A stretch of 64,000 bases of DNA from Pedobacter sp. MC2016-24 (GCF_015223055.1 NZ_JADFBX010000001.1:930001-994000); one strand, 5' to 3'. Positions 44,781 to 55,817 are shown, counted from the first letter of the stretch. Made by a program: numbers and translations. The notes: generated from the sequence alone by a model not told the origin.

Positions 44781-47357
44781 TTAATTCATTCCATCCAGCA
44801 TCCAGGCAGGCATCGCCTGATCCTTTAAATAGTGATCAAAAAACTGTTCCATCCGCTCAGTCCAGTCTTGCTGGGCAGCTAAACCGTCAAGCGTATGCCC
44901 TTCTCCCTTGTAATTTAACAACCATGCTGGTTTCTGAAGCCTGCGCATGGCCAGGAATAAATCTAATCCCTGCGAGAAAGGAACGGCCCCATCATTGTCA
45001 TTGTGCAGGATCAGCAAAGGGCTTTGTATTTTATCAGCTTTAAAAATAGCCGAGTTCGATATATAACCGGAAGTATCCTCCCATAAGCTTTTTCCCATTC
45101 GGCCCTGTTCAACCTCATATTTGAATAAGTTAGGCGCGCCATTGCCACGCAAAGCGGTATAATTTGAAGTGATGTTCACAACACCCGCTCCGATATTGAT
45201 ACATTTAAACAGGTTGGTCCTTGTGGCCAGATAAGCGACCAGATACCCGGAGTAGCTATGTCCCTGCAATCCGATGTGATTCCGGTCGGCGATCCCCCGT
45301 TCAATTAAGGCCTCGGTACCGCTCAGCACTGAACTGTAAGCACTTTCAGCGGGTTTTCCCACGGTAAAAAGTACATCTGGCCTGAACACGATATATCCCT
45401 TGCTCACATACGTTGGAATGTTGATCGTACAGGTACTGTAAAGTGGTGTCTGGTATTCGTTTAAATGCTCTGAATGCGTTTCGTAAAAATCAACAATCAC
45501 CGGGTAGGATTTTTTCGGATCATAATCCTCCGGCAAATACAACAGCCCCTGATTTTGTCTGCCTTCAAAATTTTTCCATTCAACCACCTTCGCCCTTCCC
45601 CATCTGAAGTTTTTTTGCTGAGGGTTGGCTTGTGTCAATTGTTGTTGCCTGGCAAGATTTTCATTTCCTAACCAGATGTCCGGAAAAATACGGTAACTCT
45701 CTTTTGTAAAAAGAAATGCCTTTCCATCATCGGATTTTGCCAGAATTTTCACGCTATAATCTGGATAATCTGCTAATTTCTCAAGCTTTCCTGAACTCAA
45801 CCGGTAAATGCCATGAGACTTACTTTTTTCGTTGAAACTCTGCAGCAAAAGTGGTTTACCCAGGTCCAGGTTTGCCTTAAAACTTGCACCTTGTAATCGT
45901 AAGGAAATTTGATTGCGGCGGCCAAATCCCTGAGTTAAAGCATAGGCCTTTCTACGCCCGGAAAGGTCTATAACCCAAATGTCATAACGGTCGTATACCG
46001 CAATACTGGTTCCATCCACCCAGCCGGCAAGACCGTAGGAAGCGGCCGGGTTCGGTTTGTCATGGCTTTCGTCATAAACAGGATAAGCCAATTGACTGCT
46101 AAATCCTGCAAACTCAACCTTTGCCGGATCAAATACCTGCCATTCTTTTTCCTGGGAATTGTAAATCACCCCATATTTACCGTTTGGGCTCCACTCAGGC
46201 AAAGTATAAGCATCCTTCAATACCAATTTGCGTTTACCGGTGCGCACATCTATCGCATAGATGTCCGAATTATTTCCATATCGCCAATCCACCATTTTCT
46301 GGTAAGGAACCGGATCGGTAGAAAGTAGGTAGTCGTACTTTTCAGCATTCGGAACGTATACAAAGCCCGACTTAACTGGTAAAACAGAGGTCCATTTCTT
46401 TTCGTCAAAGTTATAAATGAATTTAGGATCCGGATCGGCTGCCGACCGGCCACGTCGTTGAAGCCGGCGTGATGGAAATTCATTCCAGGTCCACAATTCC
46501 AGATTAAACGCAGGTTTTTTCCGAACAAGCATATTTTCTTTTCCCGTTGCAGCAGCACTTGCCTTTTCCGCTATGGGAAGAAGTTCCATTTCCAATTGCT
46601 TAGTGGCAATGCTCAGCTCATATAAACGGGGTACCAGGCGGTAGCCAGCCGGAGCTGTAATCGTTGAAAAATCCAGCACCTCAGCATACCGAGGCACTGA
46701 AGTACTAAAACTAAAAATCTTTTGTCCAGATAAAAACCGACCGGTCTGATCTCCTTCATTGAATGAAAAATCCGTTACATCACCAGCATAAATAAGCCGG
46801 GGCTTCGCTACTTTAAGCGACCTGTAAAGCAATTCCTGATCACGTATATACACGATTGCTCCATTCTCGTTCAATAACTTATACTTCCCTATACTGTCAA
46901 TGGTCAGGCTGTCCCCTTTTTCAATGTTCAGCATAACCACCTGGTTTACGTTGTTGACACGTTTGGTGTACACAACCACACCGGATATTTTAGACACAGT
47001 AAAATAAGGTGCTTTTGTCCAGTATATCTTTTTACCATCGCTTAACCGCATTAAAAAAGTAGAATCCTGGCCCTTGCCTTTGGCCGAGTATTTAAGCCAC
47101 TGACCACGGTTAAAAAATTCAGCACTGCTGATGTCTTTCAAAATAACTTCCCGCTGCGTTTTTGTGTTACGCAAATGCTTAAGCCCTTGAGCTTCATTTT
47201 GATAACTATACAACACCCATTCGCCTGTGTAAGACAAATTCGGAATAGCAATGCTTCGCCATTGATTATACGAAGCCGTATCGAGCATTTTTAACTGAGA
47301 GAAAGCAGAGGGGGCAAAAAAGCCAAGCCAGATCAGCAATACAATATACTTTTTCAT
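44781..47357 (-). CDS. S9-family prolyl oligopeptidase-like peptidase
   Basis: 858 residues with a signal peptide ending SAFS. An N-terminal beta-propeller region with NGKYGVIYNS and similar repeats precedes the alpha/beta-hydrolase catalytic domain. The triad is Ser ~699 (LQGHSYSGYL), Asp ~788 (LLILHNDNDGAVP) and His ~820 (KGEGHTLDG). It is an exported peptidase, probably releasing di- or tripeptides or acting on short peptides taken up by the adjoining SusC/D pair. Last gene of the operon; it starts immediately after the TlpA-like gene (no gap). Confidence 0.9.
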   Translation of the reverse strand: MKKYIVLLIWLGFFAPSAFSQLKMLDTASYNQWRSIAIPNLSYTGEWVLYSYQNEAQGLKHLRNTKTQREVILKDISSAEFFNRGQWLKYSAKGKGQDSTFLMRLSDGKKIYWTKAPYFTVSKISGVVVYTKRVNNVNQVVMLNIEKGDSLTIDSIGKYKLLNENGAIVYIRDQELLYRSLKVAKPRLIYAGDVTDFSFNEGDQTGRFLSGQKIFSFSTSVPRYAEVLDFSTITAPAGYRLVPRLYELSIATKQLEMELLPIAEKASAAATGKENMLVRKKPAFNLELWTWNEFPSRRLQRRGRSAADPDPKFIYNFDEKKWTSVLPVKSGFVYVPNAEKYDYLLSTDPVPYQKMVDWRYGNNSDIYAIDVRTGKRKLVLKDAYTLPEWSPNGKYGVIYNSQEKEWQVFDPAKVEFAGFSSQLAYPVYDESHDKPNPAASYGLAGWVDGTSIAVYDRYDIWVIDLSGRRKAYALTQGFGRRNQISLRLQGASFKANLDLGKPLLLQSFNEKSKSHGIYRLSSGKLEKLADYPDYSVKILAKSDDGKAFLFTKESYRIFPDIWLGNENLARQQQLTQANPQQKNFRWGRAKVVEWKNFEGRQNQGLLYLPEDYDPKKSYPVIVDFYETHSEHLNEYQTPLYSTCTINIPTYVSKGYIVFRPDVLFTVGKPAESAYSSVLSGTEALIERGIADRNHIGLQGHSYSGYLVAYLATRTNLFKCINIGAGVVNITSNYTALRGNGAPNLFKYEVEQGRMGKSLWEDTSGYISNSAIFKADKIQSPLLILHNDNDGAVPFSQGLDLFLAMRRLQKPAWLLNYKGEGHTLDGLAAQQDWTERMEQFFDHYLKDQAMPAWMLDGMN

Positions 47358-49355
47358 TTATTTCTCTGATTTTAAAATTTCAATCACGTAAGACAATTCG
47401 TCGAACAGACCACTCGGACTTCCATTGTACCCTTCAGACGTATACCTGATCACTCCGTTTTTTATCACCACCTTACGTGGAATAGCCGAAGAATTGAAAA
47501 AAGGTGTCATGGTTTTAAAAACCCGGTCATTATGCCCGGTCGCCGGATTTTTATCGTCAAACAGCACATTAAATCTAAAGCCTGATGTTTTAAGATATTT
47601 AGCGACATCTTCCTTATAGGACGGTTTACGTTCCATGGTAGATATGAAATAGAAAGCCACTTTTTGATCATTCTGATAATGGTCTACCAGCATCTGCATA
47701 CCAGGAAAGGCCATTTTACAAGGATAGCACCAAGTGGCCCAGAAATCGAGGACAATGATCTGATCCTTCAATAAGGCTGTATTTACATTTTTACCACTGA
47801 GATCTTTAAGCACAAAAGATTTTACAGGCTGTTTAATCATATTGCTGAGTACATGCTGTTTATCCTGATCTACCAGTGATTTTTCCTTTAGCTTACTGAG
47901 ATAAGACTCATAACCGAGAGTATCGCCTTTATCTTTGAGATACATGGCCTTAAGTTCCTGCAGCATTACCGGTGTTGCTTTATTAACGCGCAGTCCACCC
48001 TCCAGGGCAGGCTTCACCAGGTTGGCATTGCCGGTATTTCTGTACACGGATATTCTGACCTCATTCACATCAGCATCAGCAAACTTACCTTCCAGACTGA
48101 TTTCATTCATATAAGCCAAAGCTTCTTTATCTCTTTGCATTTGATGTAAAATCCTGATGTGAAGATATAAGCGCTGATCCAGTTGCACAGATGCAAGGTA
48201 ATTGGCCTGTTTAGGCGTATAAGTAGTCTCCTGCATAAATGAACCATCGGATTTTTTACTAATGGTCGAGTCAATGAGAATTTTGGCTATGGGATAGATT
48301 TTTTCCAGAGGTACTCTTTTAGATAGAAATGCGCGGGTAACATTGAACCGGTACACTTCATTTAAACTTTGGAAGTCCATTTCCGGGATAAAAACCCTCA
48401 GCTCATCAAACCTGGCAGAATCGAAGAAATAAGTACCAAGCTGTCTGTAAAAGTTATAATAGATATAATTCTGCGTCAAAACCGAGTCTTTTCTGTATTC
48501 GCTGACTGGAAAACGCTTAAGGAATGCTGCTACAGGCTCCACTCCTGAACTTGCGGTTAATGCCGAATTGGTCTGAACCATTCCTGCCATTCTTTGCATT
48601 TTACCATTAGGAAACTTCTGAAGTATTACTGCTTTGACCGAATCTGCTGCTGCTTTATCCTTCAAAAGAAAATTATAGGAATCGTAAATGATCTGGTAGG
48701 TCTGTTCTGTTAAACCTGGTAAGGCAGCTAATTTCTGAAGATTGCGCCTGGCCAGCACAGGAAACTCCTCGGGCTTACTCAGTTTCAGCATCGCCAGGTA
48801 AATATCAAAAAACACAGGTACATTGCGTGGATAATCTTTCATTTCCTTACGAACCCACATTTCAAGCGCCTCGTCACTGATATTCGCTTTATCGAAATAA
48901 CCTTGTGGCGCTTTATTGAATTCAGGCTTTCTGAACATACCCCAGGCCAGCGATCCACCAGGAAGTTTCCCATTGTTCTTACCAACGGTTGTTGCCAGGA
49001 ACCCAAAGTCGCCGTTGTTGTCTGAAGCTACAATTTTATGATCCTCTTCTGCTACAAACTTAATGGCAAAAAAAGCACAATTTGCAGGCAGGGGATATTT
49101 CCCTACCCAGCTTTTATTTTGATAAATTAAGTCCAGATCGTCCACAGCCCATTTGTAGTTGTTGTACAGATAAATGATACCTTTTACTACTTTACGACCT
49201 TGTAAAGGACCACCTTCAGGTGTGTAAGTCACATTTAATGGCGCTCCGGCCTGGGGAATTCCCCAATCCTTAACACGACTTTCTTTTTGCTGGCCATAGC
49301 CAGTAGTGGCCATAACCATGACCCATAGGAATAGCCCTATCCATTTAGAATTCAT
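47358..49355 (-). CDS. TlpA-like thioredoxin protein with long helical N terminus
   Basis: 665 residues with a signal peptide (VMATTGYGQ). The first ~150 residues look beta-rich, ~165-490 are helical and TPR-like, and ~510-665 form a thioredoxin/TlpA domain with active-site WATWCYPCK (~543) and a cis-proline loop SSAIPRKVVI. Such proteins are common next to SusC/SusD and peptidases in Bacteroidota and are thought to reduce or shuffle disulfides of imported peptides or of the system's own proteins. The exact substrate is unknown. It directly precedes the S9 peptidase gene and follows SusD by 39 bp. Confidence 0.85.
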   Translation of the reverse strand: MNSKWIGLFLWVMVMATTGYGQQKESRVKDWGIPQAGAPLNVTYTPEGGPLQGRKVVKGIIYLYNNYKWAVDDLDLIYQNKSWVGKYPLPANCAFFAIKFVAEEDHKIVASDNNGDFGFLATTVGKNNGKLPGGSLAWGMFRKPEFNKAPQGYFDKANISDEALEMWVRKEMKDYPRNVPVFFDIYLAMLKLSKPEEFPVLARRNLQKLAALPGLTEQTYQIIYDSYNFLLKDKAAADSVKAVILQKFPNGKMQRMAGMVQTNSALTASSGVEPVAAFLKRFPVSEYRKDSVLTQNYIYYNFYRQLGTYFFDSARFDELRVFIPEMDFQSLNEVYRFNVTRAFLSKRVPLEKIYPIAKILIDSTISKKSDGSFMQETTYTPKQANYLASVQLDQRLYLHIRILHQMQRDKEALAYMNEISLEGKFADADVNEVRISVYRNTGNANLVKPALEGGLRVNKATPVMLQELKAMYLKDKGDTLGYESYLSKLKEKSLVDQDKQHVLSNMIKQPVKSFVLKDLSGKNVNTALLKDQIIVLDFWATWCYPCKMAFPGMQMLVDHYQNDQKVAFYFISTMERKPSYKEDVAKYLKTSGFRFNVLFDDKNPATGHNDRVFKTMTPFFNSSAIPRKVVIKNGVIRYTSEGYNGSPSGLFDELSYVIEILKSEK

Positions 49356-49394
49356 ATAGTTTTATTAATTTAATACGTTTGATTTATTCAGCTA

Positions 49395-50765
49395 TTATCG
49401 TGGATTTTGCTCCAGCTCCGGGTTCAACAGAATGTATTTATCACCAATCGGATAAACATAACGTACACTATTTGGCTCCAGGGTATAAGTAACATCTTTG
49501 AATACCCTGGTCACCGTAGCGGCAAAGGCGGCATCCTTGTTTAAACGTTTCTGATCAAACCACCTGAAACCACGCCCAAAAAACTCACGTTTGCGCTCAT
49601 CAATAACCTTTACTAAAGCGTCGGCGGCATTCGCAGCAGTGGCTACGACATAATTTGCCGTAGTAAAGCGTTTTATCCGAAGTTTATTGACCAGATCCAT
49701 AGCCAGCACAGCATTACCGGCCCGGGCTGCACATTCTGCTTTGATCAGCATCATTTCGGGTACAGATGGGCCAATCGGGATGACAAATTCACCGTTTAAA
49801 TTGTATCGCCAATAGGCACGCCCCGTAAAAGTAGCGGCGAAGGAATTTCCGTATGCACCTCTTGTATTGGTAAACAGGGTATATCGTAAATCATTTGTCC
49901 CCAGTAAGGCCAGCACATCGTTGTTGATTGGGATAGCGGTAAAACTTCCGGTAATGTTTTTAGAAAGCATAATTTCAGGATCATTCAGCCTTTTTGGAAA
50001 AGCTGTAGTAGATGTGCTAAAGTCTTTCAGATCAATCAGGCCGCTTTGAATCGCCAGTGCACTGTCACTATATAAAGCAGCCTGCGTAAAATTGCGCTGG
50101 TTCAAATAGGTTCTCGCCAGTAAGGCATAAGCTGAAACCTTTGCCGGTCTGACATTGTAATCCGGCAAAGCAGGCAACAGGCTAACCGAATACTTTAAAT
50201 CTTTGACCACCTGATCATATACTGATTTAACAGTAGCCCGGTTTAGTTTTACAAATAAATCAGGCGTAAGCAATAAAGGAACGCCTAAATCTGTAGCAGC
50301 CGTTGTTTCATCATATTGCTTTCCATACATATTGACCAGGGTCAGATAAAAATAGGCACGGTGAACAATGGCTTCGGCATAAATCTGTTGTTTTTCAGTC
50401 TCCGTGCCTTTTTGACTCGACAATACGCCCTTGATCACTTCATTACAAGAATAAATGGCTTTATACATCTTTTCCCAATCAGAATCTCCCTGGGCTTCGG
50501 TCAGGTATTTTTCACGCCAGGTATAAGTAGCCGCATAAATGTCACTAATGTTGGCCTGTCTTGTGGCGTCATAGATATAAGTATCATCTCCAGAAAGAAT
50601 TGGATACCCGTAGCCACTTTCCAGTGCACCATTATCATTCATTAAATTTCTGTAATCCGAAGTGTACTTCAGTGCGCGCACACCAATTTGTTCTACCTCT
50701 ACATATTTTCTGCAACTGCTGGCAACTGTCAGCACAATCAGCAAAGTATAAATATAGTTCTTCAT
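49395..50765 (-). CDS. SusD/RagB-like lipoprotein
   Basis: 456 residues from the ATG used here; a longer start at 50789 would overlap SusC, whereas this ATG leaves a 10-bp gap and gives a proper lipoprotein leader (YTLLIVLTVASSC). SusD features are EKMYKAIYSCNEVI, AYALLARTYLNQRN and PEMMLIKAECAARAG, with VIDERKREFFGRGFRWFDQKRL at the end of the domain over ~22 residues. It is the substrate lid for the upstream transporter. Peptide or glycopeptide cargo is suggested by the following peptidase, but not proven. Confidence 0.93.
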   Translation of the reverse strand: MKNYIYTLLIVLTVASSCRKYVEVEQIGVRALKYTSDYRNLMNDNGALESGYGYPILSGDDTYIYDATRQANISDIYAATYTWREKYLTEAQGDSDWEKMYKAIYSCNEVIKGVLSSQKGTETEKQQIYAEAIVHRAYFYLTLVNMYGKQYDETTAATDLGVPLLLTPDLFVKLNRATVKSVYDQVVKDLKYSVSLLPALPDYNVRPAKVSAYALLARTYLNQRNFTQAALYSDSALAIQSGLIDLKDFSTSTTAFPKRLNDPEIMLSKNITGSFTAIPINNDVLALLGTNDLRYTLFTNTRGAYGNSFAATFTGRAYWRYNLNGEFVIPIGPSVPEMMLIKAECAARAGNAVLAMDLVNKLRIKRFTTANYVVATAANAADALVKVIDERKREFFGRGFRWFDQKRLNKDAAFAATVTRVFKDVTYTLEPNSVRYVYPIGDKYILLNPELEQNPR

Positions 50766-50775
50766 GTCTTTTAAA

Positions 50776-53700
50776 TTAAAATGATGCATTTAAGCCAAAC
50801 ACATAACTAGGCGTTGGAGAAAGGCTTGAAAAATTGGTATTATTTAAGTACTGAGGATCAAGTCCTTCTTTATTTGCTGTCCAGAGCAATCCGATATTCC
50901 GCATATTGGCACTTACCGAAAGAGATTTGAACACGCCTTTTGGAAGGTATTTCTGCGGAACAGTATATCCCAATGAGATTTGCTGTAAGCGAACATTGTC
51001 AGCCTTTCTAACCAGATCGTCAGAGAACCTATATCTGTTGATGCTATTGAAATTTACGCCTGTTAGCCCCGGAACATTCGTTGTGGCCTCATCACCGGGC
51101 TGACGCCATCTGTAAGCCAGTTCCAATTGGCGACCGATCACACCGGTATACGAACCTTCAAATGTAGGGTAATTCGAAACCGCAGGTTTCAGGAATACAT
51201 GTCCCAGGTAATAACTGATCTGAATGCCAAGCATCAGGCCCTTATAACTTACATTGTTAAAAAACCCACCTGAATATGGTGCTACGGTTACCCCTGCATA
51301 TTTCAAATCCTCTTTGGTAAACGCAGTCGTTAAATTGGTGGTATTGCTGATGATGTTGTTGTTCCGGTCATATATCTGGGTCTGCCCTTTACTGTCCAGT
51401 CCCGCAGCGCGATAAACATACATATAGCCAATTGGAAGTCCTTTTACAGCTGTCCCACCATTCACAACAGTGGATGTGTTGTTGATAAAACGTACGTCAG
51501 AAACTTTACTCGTTGCATAGCCAAAATTCAAAACCGTGCTCCACTTGAAGTTATTAGACCTGATGATCTGTCCGTTGATGCCAAATTCATAACCATGACC
51601 AGAAAGCGTTGCCGCATTGAACTGCAGGGTACTCCAGCCATAAGTGGCGTTGTAAGGAAGTGAGGTTAAAATTCCCTTGGTTCTTTTGCTATAAATGTCA
51701 AAGTTGAAGGATAACCTATCGTTAAACAATGAGGCATCCAATCCTCCGTTCAGGGTTTTTGTAGTTTCCCAGCCCAATTGGTCATTGCCAGGATTGCTGA
51801 TCGATGCAATCGGCTGACCTGTCCGGCTGTCGGTTCCAGAAACGTTAATTACGGTAATATTTGAGCCGGCCAATGGCACACTACCGCCGGTACCCAGGGT
51901 AGCCCGCAAACTAACATTGCTCAGCCAGTTTACTTCCTGCAGAAAACGTTCATTTTTTGCATTCCACTTCAAACCGGCAGACCACAATGGAATTGCCCTT
52001 TTGCTCCGGTCTACACCAAGCAGGGTAAAGTCGTCAAAGCGCACACTACCGCTGACAATATACTTTTGGTCGAAAGTATAAGAAGCATTGGCATAATAAG
52101 ACAAATAACGGCTGATTTTCTCACTAATAGCGCCCAGGTTATCTCCTATTGGTTGAGTATAGCCATATAAAGTTGTGTAAGGGGTTATGGCATTGGTAGA
52201 TTGGGAGGTATTGGTGTCACCATTATAACCATATCTTGTCGAACCGTAAGATTTGCTATAGGTTTCCCGCATTTCTGTACCGGCAAGTGCAACCAGCTGG
52301 TGTCTGCCCCAGGTAGGATTAAAATTCAGCTGTCCCCTGAATGTATTGTCGTAAGCATTTCCGTCCGTGGTATTGTAAGTACCGCCCAAAGGTACACCGT
52401 AAACCAATTTCCCATTGGTACCTATAGAAGTGCCTGTATTGACCAATATACGGGAGGTATAGCCATCAATTTCATTAATGGAAACCATATTGGAAAATGT
52501 GCGCTGCGACATCGCCGATAAATCCACATTCATCCAGGACGTGATTTTGCCATTCAGGTCGGCAGTAAAACGAACCTGATTGGTTTTAGAAACCGGCTTG
52601 GAATAATTCAGTTCATCAACTGCGTTATAACTAAAAGGGAGATAACCTTTTGCAACAAAGTCATCAGCAATTGAATTGACAAAAATCGAATTTCTTTTAA
52701 TGGTGTTGCCGTTTTCATCAAGTAATAAATCATAAGGCCTTAAAGCAGTGTTGGAAACGGAAAGTGCATCTATAGCCGCACCATTATACACTGATTTAGC
52801 ATACTGGTAATTTAATCCTGTACGAAGTGTTACTCTATTATTGAAAAACTCGCTGGTTGTTGCTGCATTCAAAAAAGCATTGCTGGCCTGATTACTTTTA
52901 TAAACCGGCCGGTCTGAATTGTAGTTTCCCGAGATGTAATAAGATGTATTTTCGGAACCGCCCGAAACACTTAAGTTATACTGTTGCGTAATGGCATTCT
53001 GAAACAAAAGGTCTTCAATCTGGGCCTGGTTGTTCCTTGCAGAAATGAGCCCCAAAGCCGCATCTCTTTCGGCCGCTGTAGCTGTACCCCTGCTTACCCG
53101 GTACATCCACTCTGTGGCTTCACTGTTATTTCTCACGTAAAGCGCATTAGAACCTGTTGTCAACTTTGGATCGACCAGGAAGCCCTTAGTTACCATTTCC
53201 TGCTCCAGATCAACATATTGTGCGCTGTTCATCCAGTTTAATTTGGATAAAGACTGGGGCTGAGAAACACCAAAAGTATAATTTAAGGCAATAGAAGGCG
53301 CTCCTTTTTTACCTTTCTTGGTGGTGATGACAATTACCCCATTGGCCCCTCTTGCCCCCCATATAGAAGTTGCCGCAGCATCTTTCAAAAATGTGATCTG
53401 CTCAATATCCGCAGGATTAAAATTGCTCAACAAAGAGTTGGCACTTGCAGGCGAGTTTGTCATGTTGTTCAAAGTCTGGGCATCACCTTTCGCAATCAGG
53501 GGAAAACCATCAACGACAATCAAAGGCGCTGTATTGTTGGAATAATTGTTAGAACTTCTGATCTGGATCGTATTGGATTTATTATCAAAACGAACCCCGG
53601 GCACCCGACCTTCCAACCTGTCTATCAGACTTATAGTCGGTGTTTCTTCCAGCATTTTTGCTGTAATGACCGTAACGGATCCTGTAGCCCGCTCTTTAGA

Positions 53701-54375
53701 TATGGTCTCGTAACCAGTAGAAAATACAGAAACTTCACCTAAATCGCTTGTGGATGCAGTCATGGTAATACGCCCAAGCTGTTCAGCAGCCTTAACTTCC
53801 TTCACTGCAAATCCGATATAGCTGATACTGATGATTGCTTTCTCCTGCACACCTGTCAGCATAAAATTTCCGGTAGTACTGGTTTGGGTAGATTTGTTGG
53901 TGCCTTTTACAATGACTGTAGCACCAGCCAAAGGAATACCTTCCTCGTCTACCACGACACCTGAGACATTTATGGCCGCAAATTTGGCAGCTACTCTTTC
54001 CAAAAAGGAAGGTGTAGCTTCCTTTTTAATGGTCACCATTTTTCCCTCAATCTTATAAACCAGGCCTAGTCCTGCCAAAGCACTTTTTAAAGCGTCATTT
54101 ACAGTGACCTTGTTTACAGAAATATCCAGGAGGTAACTTTCAGGAATAGTTTTACCATCGTAATAAAAATCATATCCACTCTGCTTGTGAATTTCCATCA
54201 ACACAGTTTCAAGTGATATATTTTTCTTTGCAATAGTTATGCTCTGGCCAAACGTAGCGGCACTGACCTGCAATAGGGATGCTATCAATATAACGGTGGT
54301 TAATCGCATAATTAGCAGTATTTTATGGCATAACAACCTTGTTATACCGGGTTTCCTAGTATAATTTTTATACAT
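50776..54375 (-). CDS. SusC-like TonB-dependent transporter with STN domain
   Basis: 1199 residues from the ATG at 54375; the open frame extends 16 codons upstream but this start gives the typical MYKNYTRKPGI leader. The order is signal segment (LIASLLQVSAATFGQ), STN/SecretinN domain (SLETVLMEIHKQSGYDFYY, ISVNKVTVNDALKSAL), CarboxypepD_reg domain, plug (NPADIEQITFLKDAAATSIW), and barrel ending in FGLNASF. The STN domain contacts the FecR-type anti-sigma factor encoded just upstream, giving ligand-triggered induction. It imports an unknown nutrient with the SusD partner. Confidence 0.94.
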   Translation of the reverse strand: MYKNYTRKPGITRLLCHKILLIMRLTTVILIASLLQVSAATFGQSITIAKKNISLETVLMEIHKQSGYDFYYDGKTIPESYLLDISVNKVTVNDALKSALAGLGLVYKIEGKMVTIKKEATPSFLERVAAKFAAINVSGVVVDEEGIPLAGATVIVKGTNKSTQTSTTGNFMLTGVQEKAIISISYIGFAVKEVKAAEQLGRITMTASTSDLGEVSVFSTGYETISKERATGSVTVITAKMLEETPTISLIDRLEGRVPGVRFDNKSNTIQIRSSNNYSNNTAPLIVVDGFPLIAKGDAQTLNNMTNSPASANSLLSNFNPADIEQITFLKDAAATSIWGARGANGVIVITTKKGKKGAPSIALNYTFGVSQPQSLSKLNWMNSAQYVDLEQEMVTKGFLVDPKLTTGSNALYVRNNSEATEWMYRVSRGTATAAERDAALGLISARNNQAQIEDLLFQNAITQQYNLSVSGGSENTSYYISGNYNSDRPVYKSNQASNAFLNAATTSEFFNNRVTLRTGLNYQYAKSVYNGAAIDALSVSNTALRPYDLLLDENGNTIKRNSIFVNSIADDFVAKGYLPFSYNAVDELNYSKPVSKTNQVRFTADLNGKITSWMNVDLSAMSQRTFSNMVSINEIDGYTSRILVNTGTSIGTNGKLVYGVPLGGTYNTTDGNAYDNTFRGQLNFNPTWGRHQLVALAGTEMRETYSKSYGSTRYGYNGDTNTSQSTNAITPYTTLYGYTQPIGDNLGAISEKISRYLSYYANASYTFDQKYIVSGSVRFDDFTLLGVDRSKRAIPLWSAGLKWNAKNERFLQEVNWLSNVSLRATLGTGGSVPLAGSNITVINVSGTDSRTGQPIASISNPGNDQLGWETTKTLNGGLDASLFNDRLSFNFDIYSKRTKGILTSLPYNATYGWSTLQFNAATLSGHGYEFGINGQIIRSNNFKWSTVLNFGYATSKVSDVRFINNTSTVVNGGTAVKGLPIGYMYVYRAAGLDSKGQTQIYDRNNNIISNTTNLTTAFTKEDLKYAGVTVAPYSGGFFNNVSYKGLMLGIQISYYLGHVFLKPAVSNYPTFEGSYTGVIGRQLELAYRWRQPGDEATTNVPGLTGVNFNSINRYRFSDDLVRKADNVRLQQISLGYTVPQKYLPKGVFKSLSVSANMRNIGLLWTANKEGLDPQYLNNTNFSSLSPTPSYVFGLNASF

Positions 54376-54602
54376 TTGTTTTGTTAGGTTAAGCAGTATG
54401 CCCTTACTTTCCACGGTAGGCACCTGCGGTTTTACAGTTGATTTTTTGATTGTTTACTTAACAGAACCAGGAGTGTTAGTCGCACTTCTGGTTTGTTTTT
54501 TACCCTAGCTTTTCTGTCGTAAATATCTCCTCATATTCTCCCTTTAAATTGTGAAACATTCGTTAATTACATACGTTAATCCGTGTATATCAGTTTATCA
54601 AA

Positions 54603-55709
54603 TTACTTTGATACATATAATTTCTTTCCTTCCAATCTAAAATGGACCTGGCCAGAGGATTCGATTAATTTCAAGACCGCCGACAATGGGTTACTTCTGG
54701 AAATCCAGCCCCCGGATTCCATGTCGTCCGGAAATGCACCTTCGTAAATCACATCCACGTCGTACCACCTGGAAATTTTCCGCATGGCCGATTTAAAATC
54801 CAGGTGATTCAGGGAAAAAGCGCCTTCTTTCCAATCTGTAACGTTCTCAATGTTCACAGGATTAACCCGAATCCCGGAACCATTACTTAATGCCTGTTCA
54901 CCGGGTTTGATCACCTGAACATGACTACCTGAACTTACTTTGACCGAACCTTCTACTAAAGTTGTGGCTACAGCGCGTTCATCTGCATAAGCATTGAGGT
55001 TAAAATGTGTACCCAGCACTTCAACCTCCTGCCCTGCGCTTTTAACAATAAAGGGATGTTTTTTATCTTTAGCAACTTCGAAGTAACCTTCGCCCGACAA
55101 TTCAACCAACCTATTGTTGGCGCCCGAAAATGTTGCAGGAAACTTCAATGTACTGGCTGCATTTAAGGCTACAGTTGTACCATCAGGTAATTCTATATTG
55201 TATTGTCCACCCCTCGGGGTGCTGATTGTAGTTATTTCTGCTTTTTTTCCTGCAATGGCTACTATTGCAGCTCCATCAGTGTAGGTCAATTGCGATGCTT
55301 TGATCACAATACCCGATTTGGCATCACTTAAATTGATTTTCTTGCCATTGGCCAAAGTTAACACCGCTTTATTCCGGCCGGGTGCCAGGTCATTTTTGTA
55401 AATTGATTGCTGACTGTTCTGGCTGAAGAAATATATACCAAATACAACAATCGCCAAAACAGCTGCTATAGCGCTCATCCAACGGGTTAAACGGATCCGT
55501 CTTCCACCATTTTTCTCGTTGATGGTCTTGTTGATCCTTTGGTGCATGGTATCCAGTATTGCTTTTTTCTCTGATGCCATTACCCGATCCCACTCTGGAT
55601 AAACAGACTGATATTGGTTATAGTAGGCATTAAATTGTCTAACTTCATGTTCAGTCGCCAATCCGTCTGCCAATTTACCTGCAATCTCGATGTATTCTTC
55701 CCTATTCAT
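54603..55709 (-). CDS. FecR-type anti-sigma factor
   Basis: 368 residues from the ATG at 55709. The open frame begins with a GTG 16 codons earlier, but MNREEYIEIAGKLADG is the family's usual start. Cytoplasmic N-terminal ~85 residues, one transmembrane helix (SAIAAVLAIVVFGIYFF), then the periplasmic FecR domain (STPRGGQYNIELPDGTTV) and a C-terminal DUF4974-like segment. It holds the ECF sigma factor at the membrane until the STN domain of the SusC protein signals substrate. It lies 108 bp after the sigma gene and 227 bp before the SusC start. Confidence 0.93.
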   Translation of the reverse strand: MNREEYIEIAGKLADGLATEHEVRQFNAYYNQYQSVYPEWDRVMASEKKAILDTMHQRINKTINEKNGGRRIRLTRWMSAIAAVLAIVVFGIYFFSQNSQQSIYKNDLAPGRNKAVLTLANGKKINLSDAKSGIVIKASQLTYTDGAAIVAIAGKKAEITTISTPRGGQYNIELPDGTTVALNAASTLKFPATFSGANNRLVELSGEGYFEVAKDKKHPFIVKSAGQEVEVLGTHFNLNAYADERAVATTLVEGSVKVSSGSHVQVIKPGEQALSNGSGIRVNPVNIENVTDWKEGAFSLNHLDFKSAMRKISRWYDVDVIYEGAFPDDMESGGWISRSNPLSAVLKLIESSGQVHFRLEGKKLYVSK

Positions 55710-55817
55710 ATTGATACCACATGGTTCTAAACTGTAAGGCACAATAAATTGAACCACCCCCCAAAAGATTTAAAGAAAATTTTAAATTAATTTAACAAAA
55801 CGCCAAATAGCTTGAAA

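Noticed and set aside
54376..54423. 16-codon N-terminal extension of the STN-SusC protein
   Set aside because: Family members start with the MYKN-type leader and signal segment; the extension adds only polar residues.
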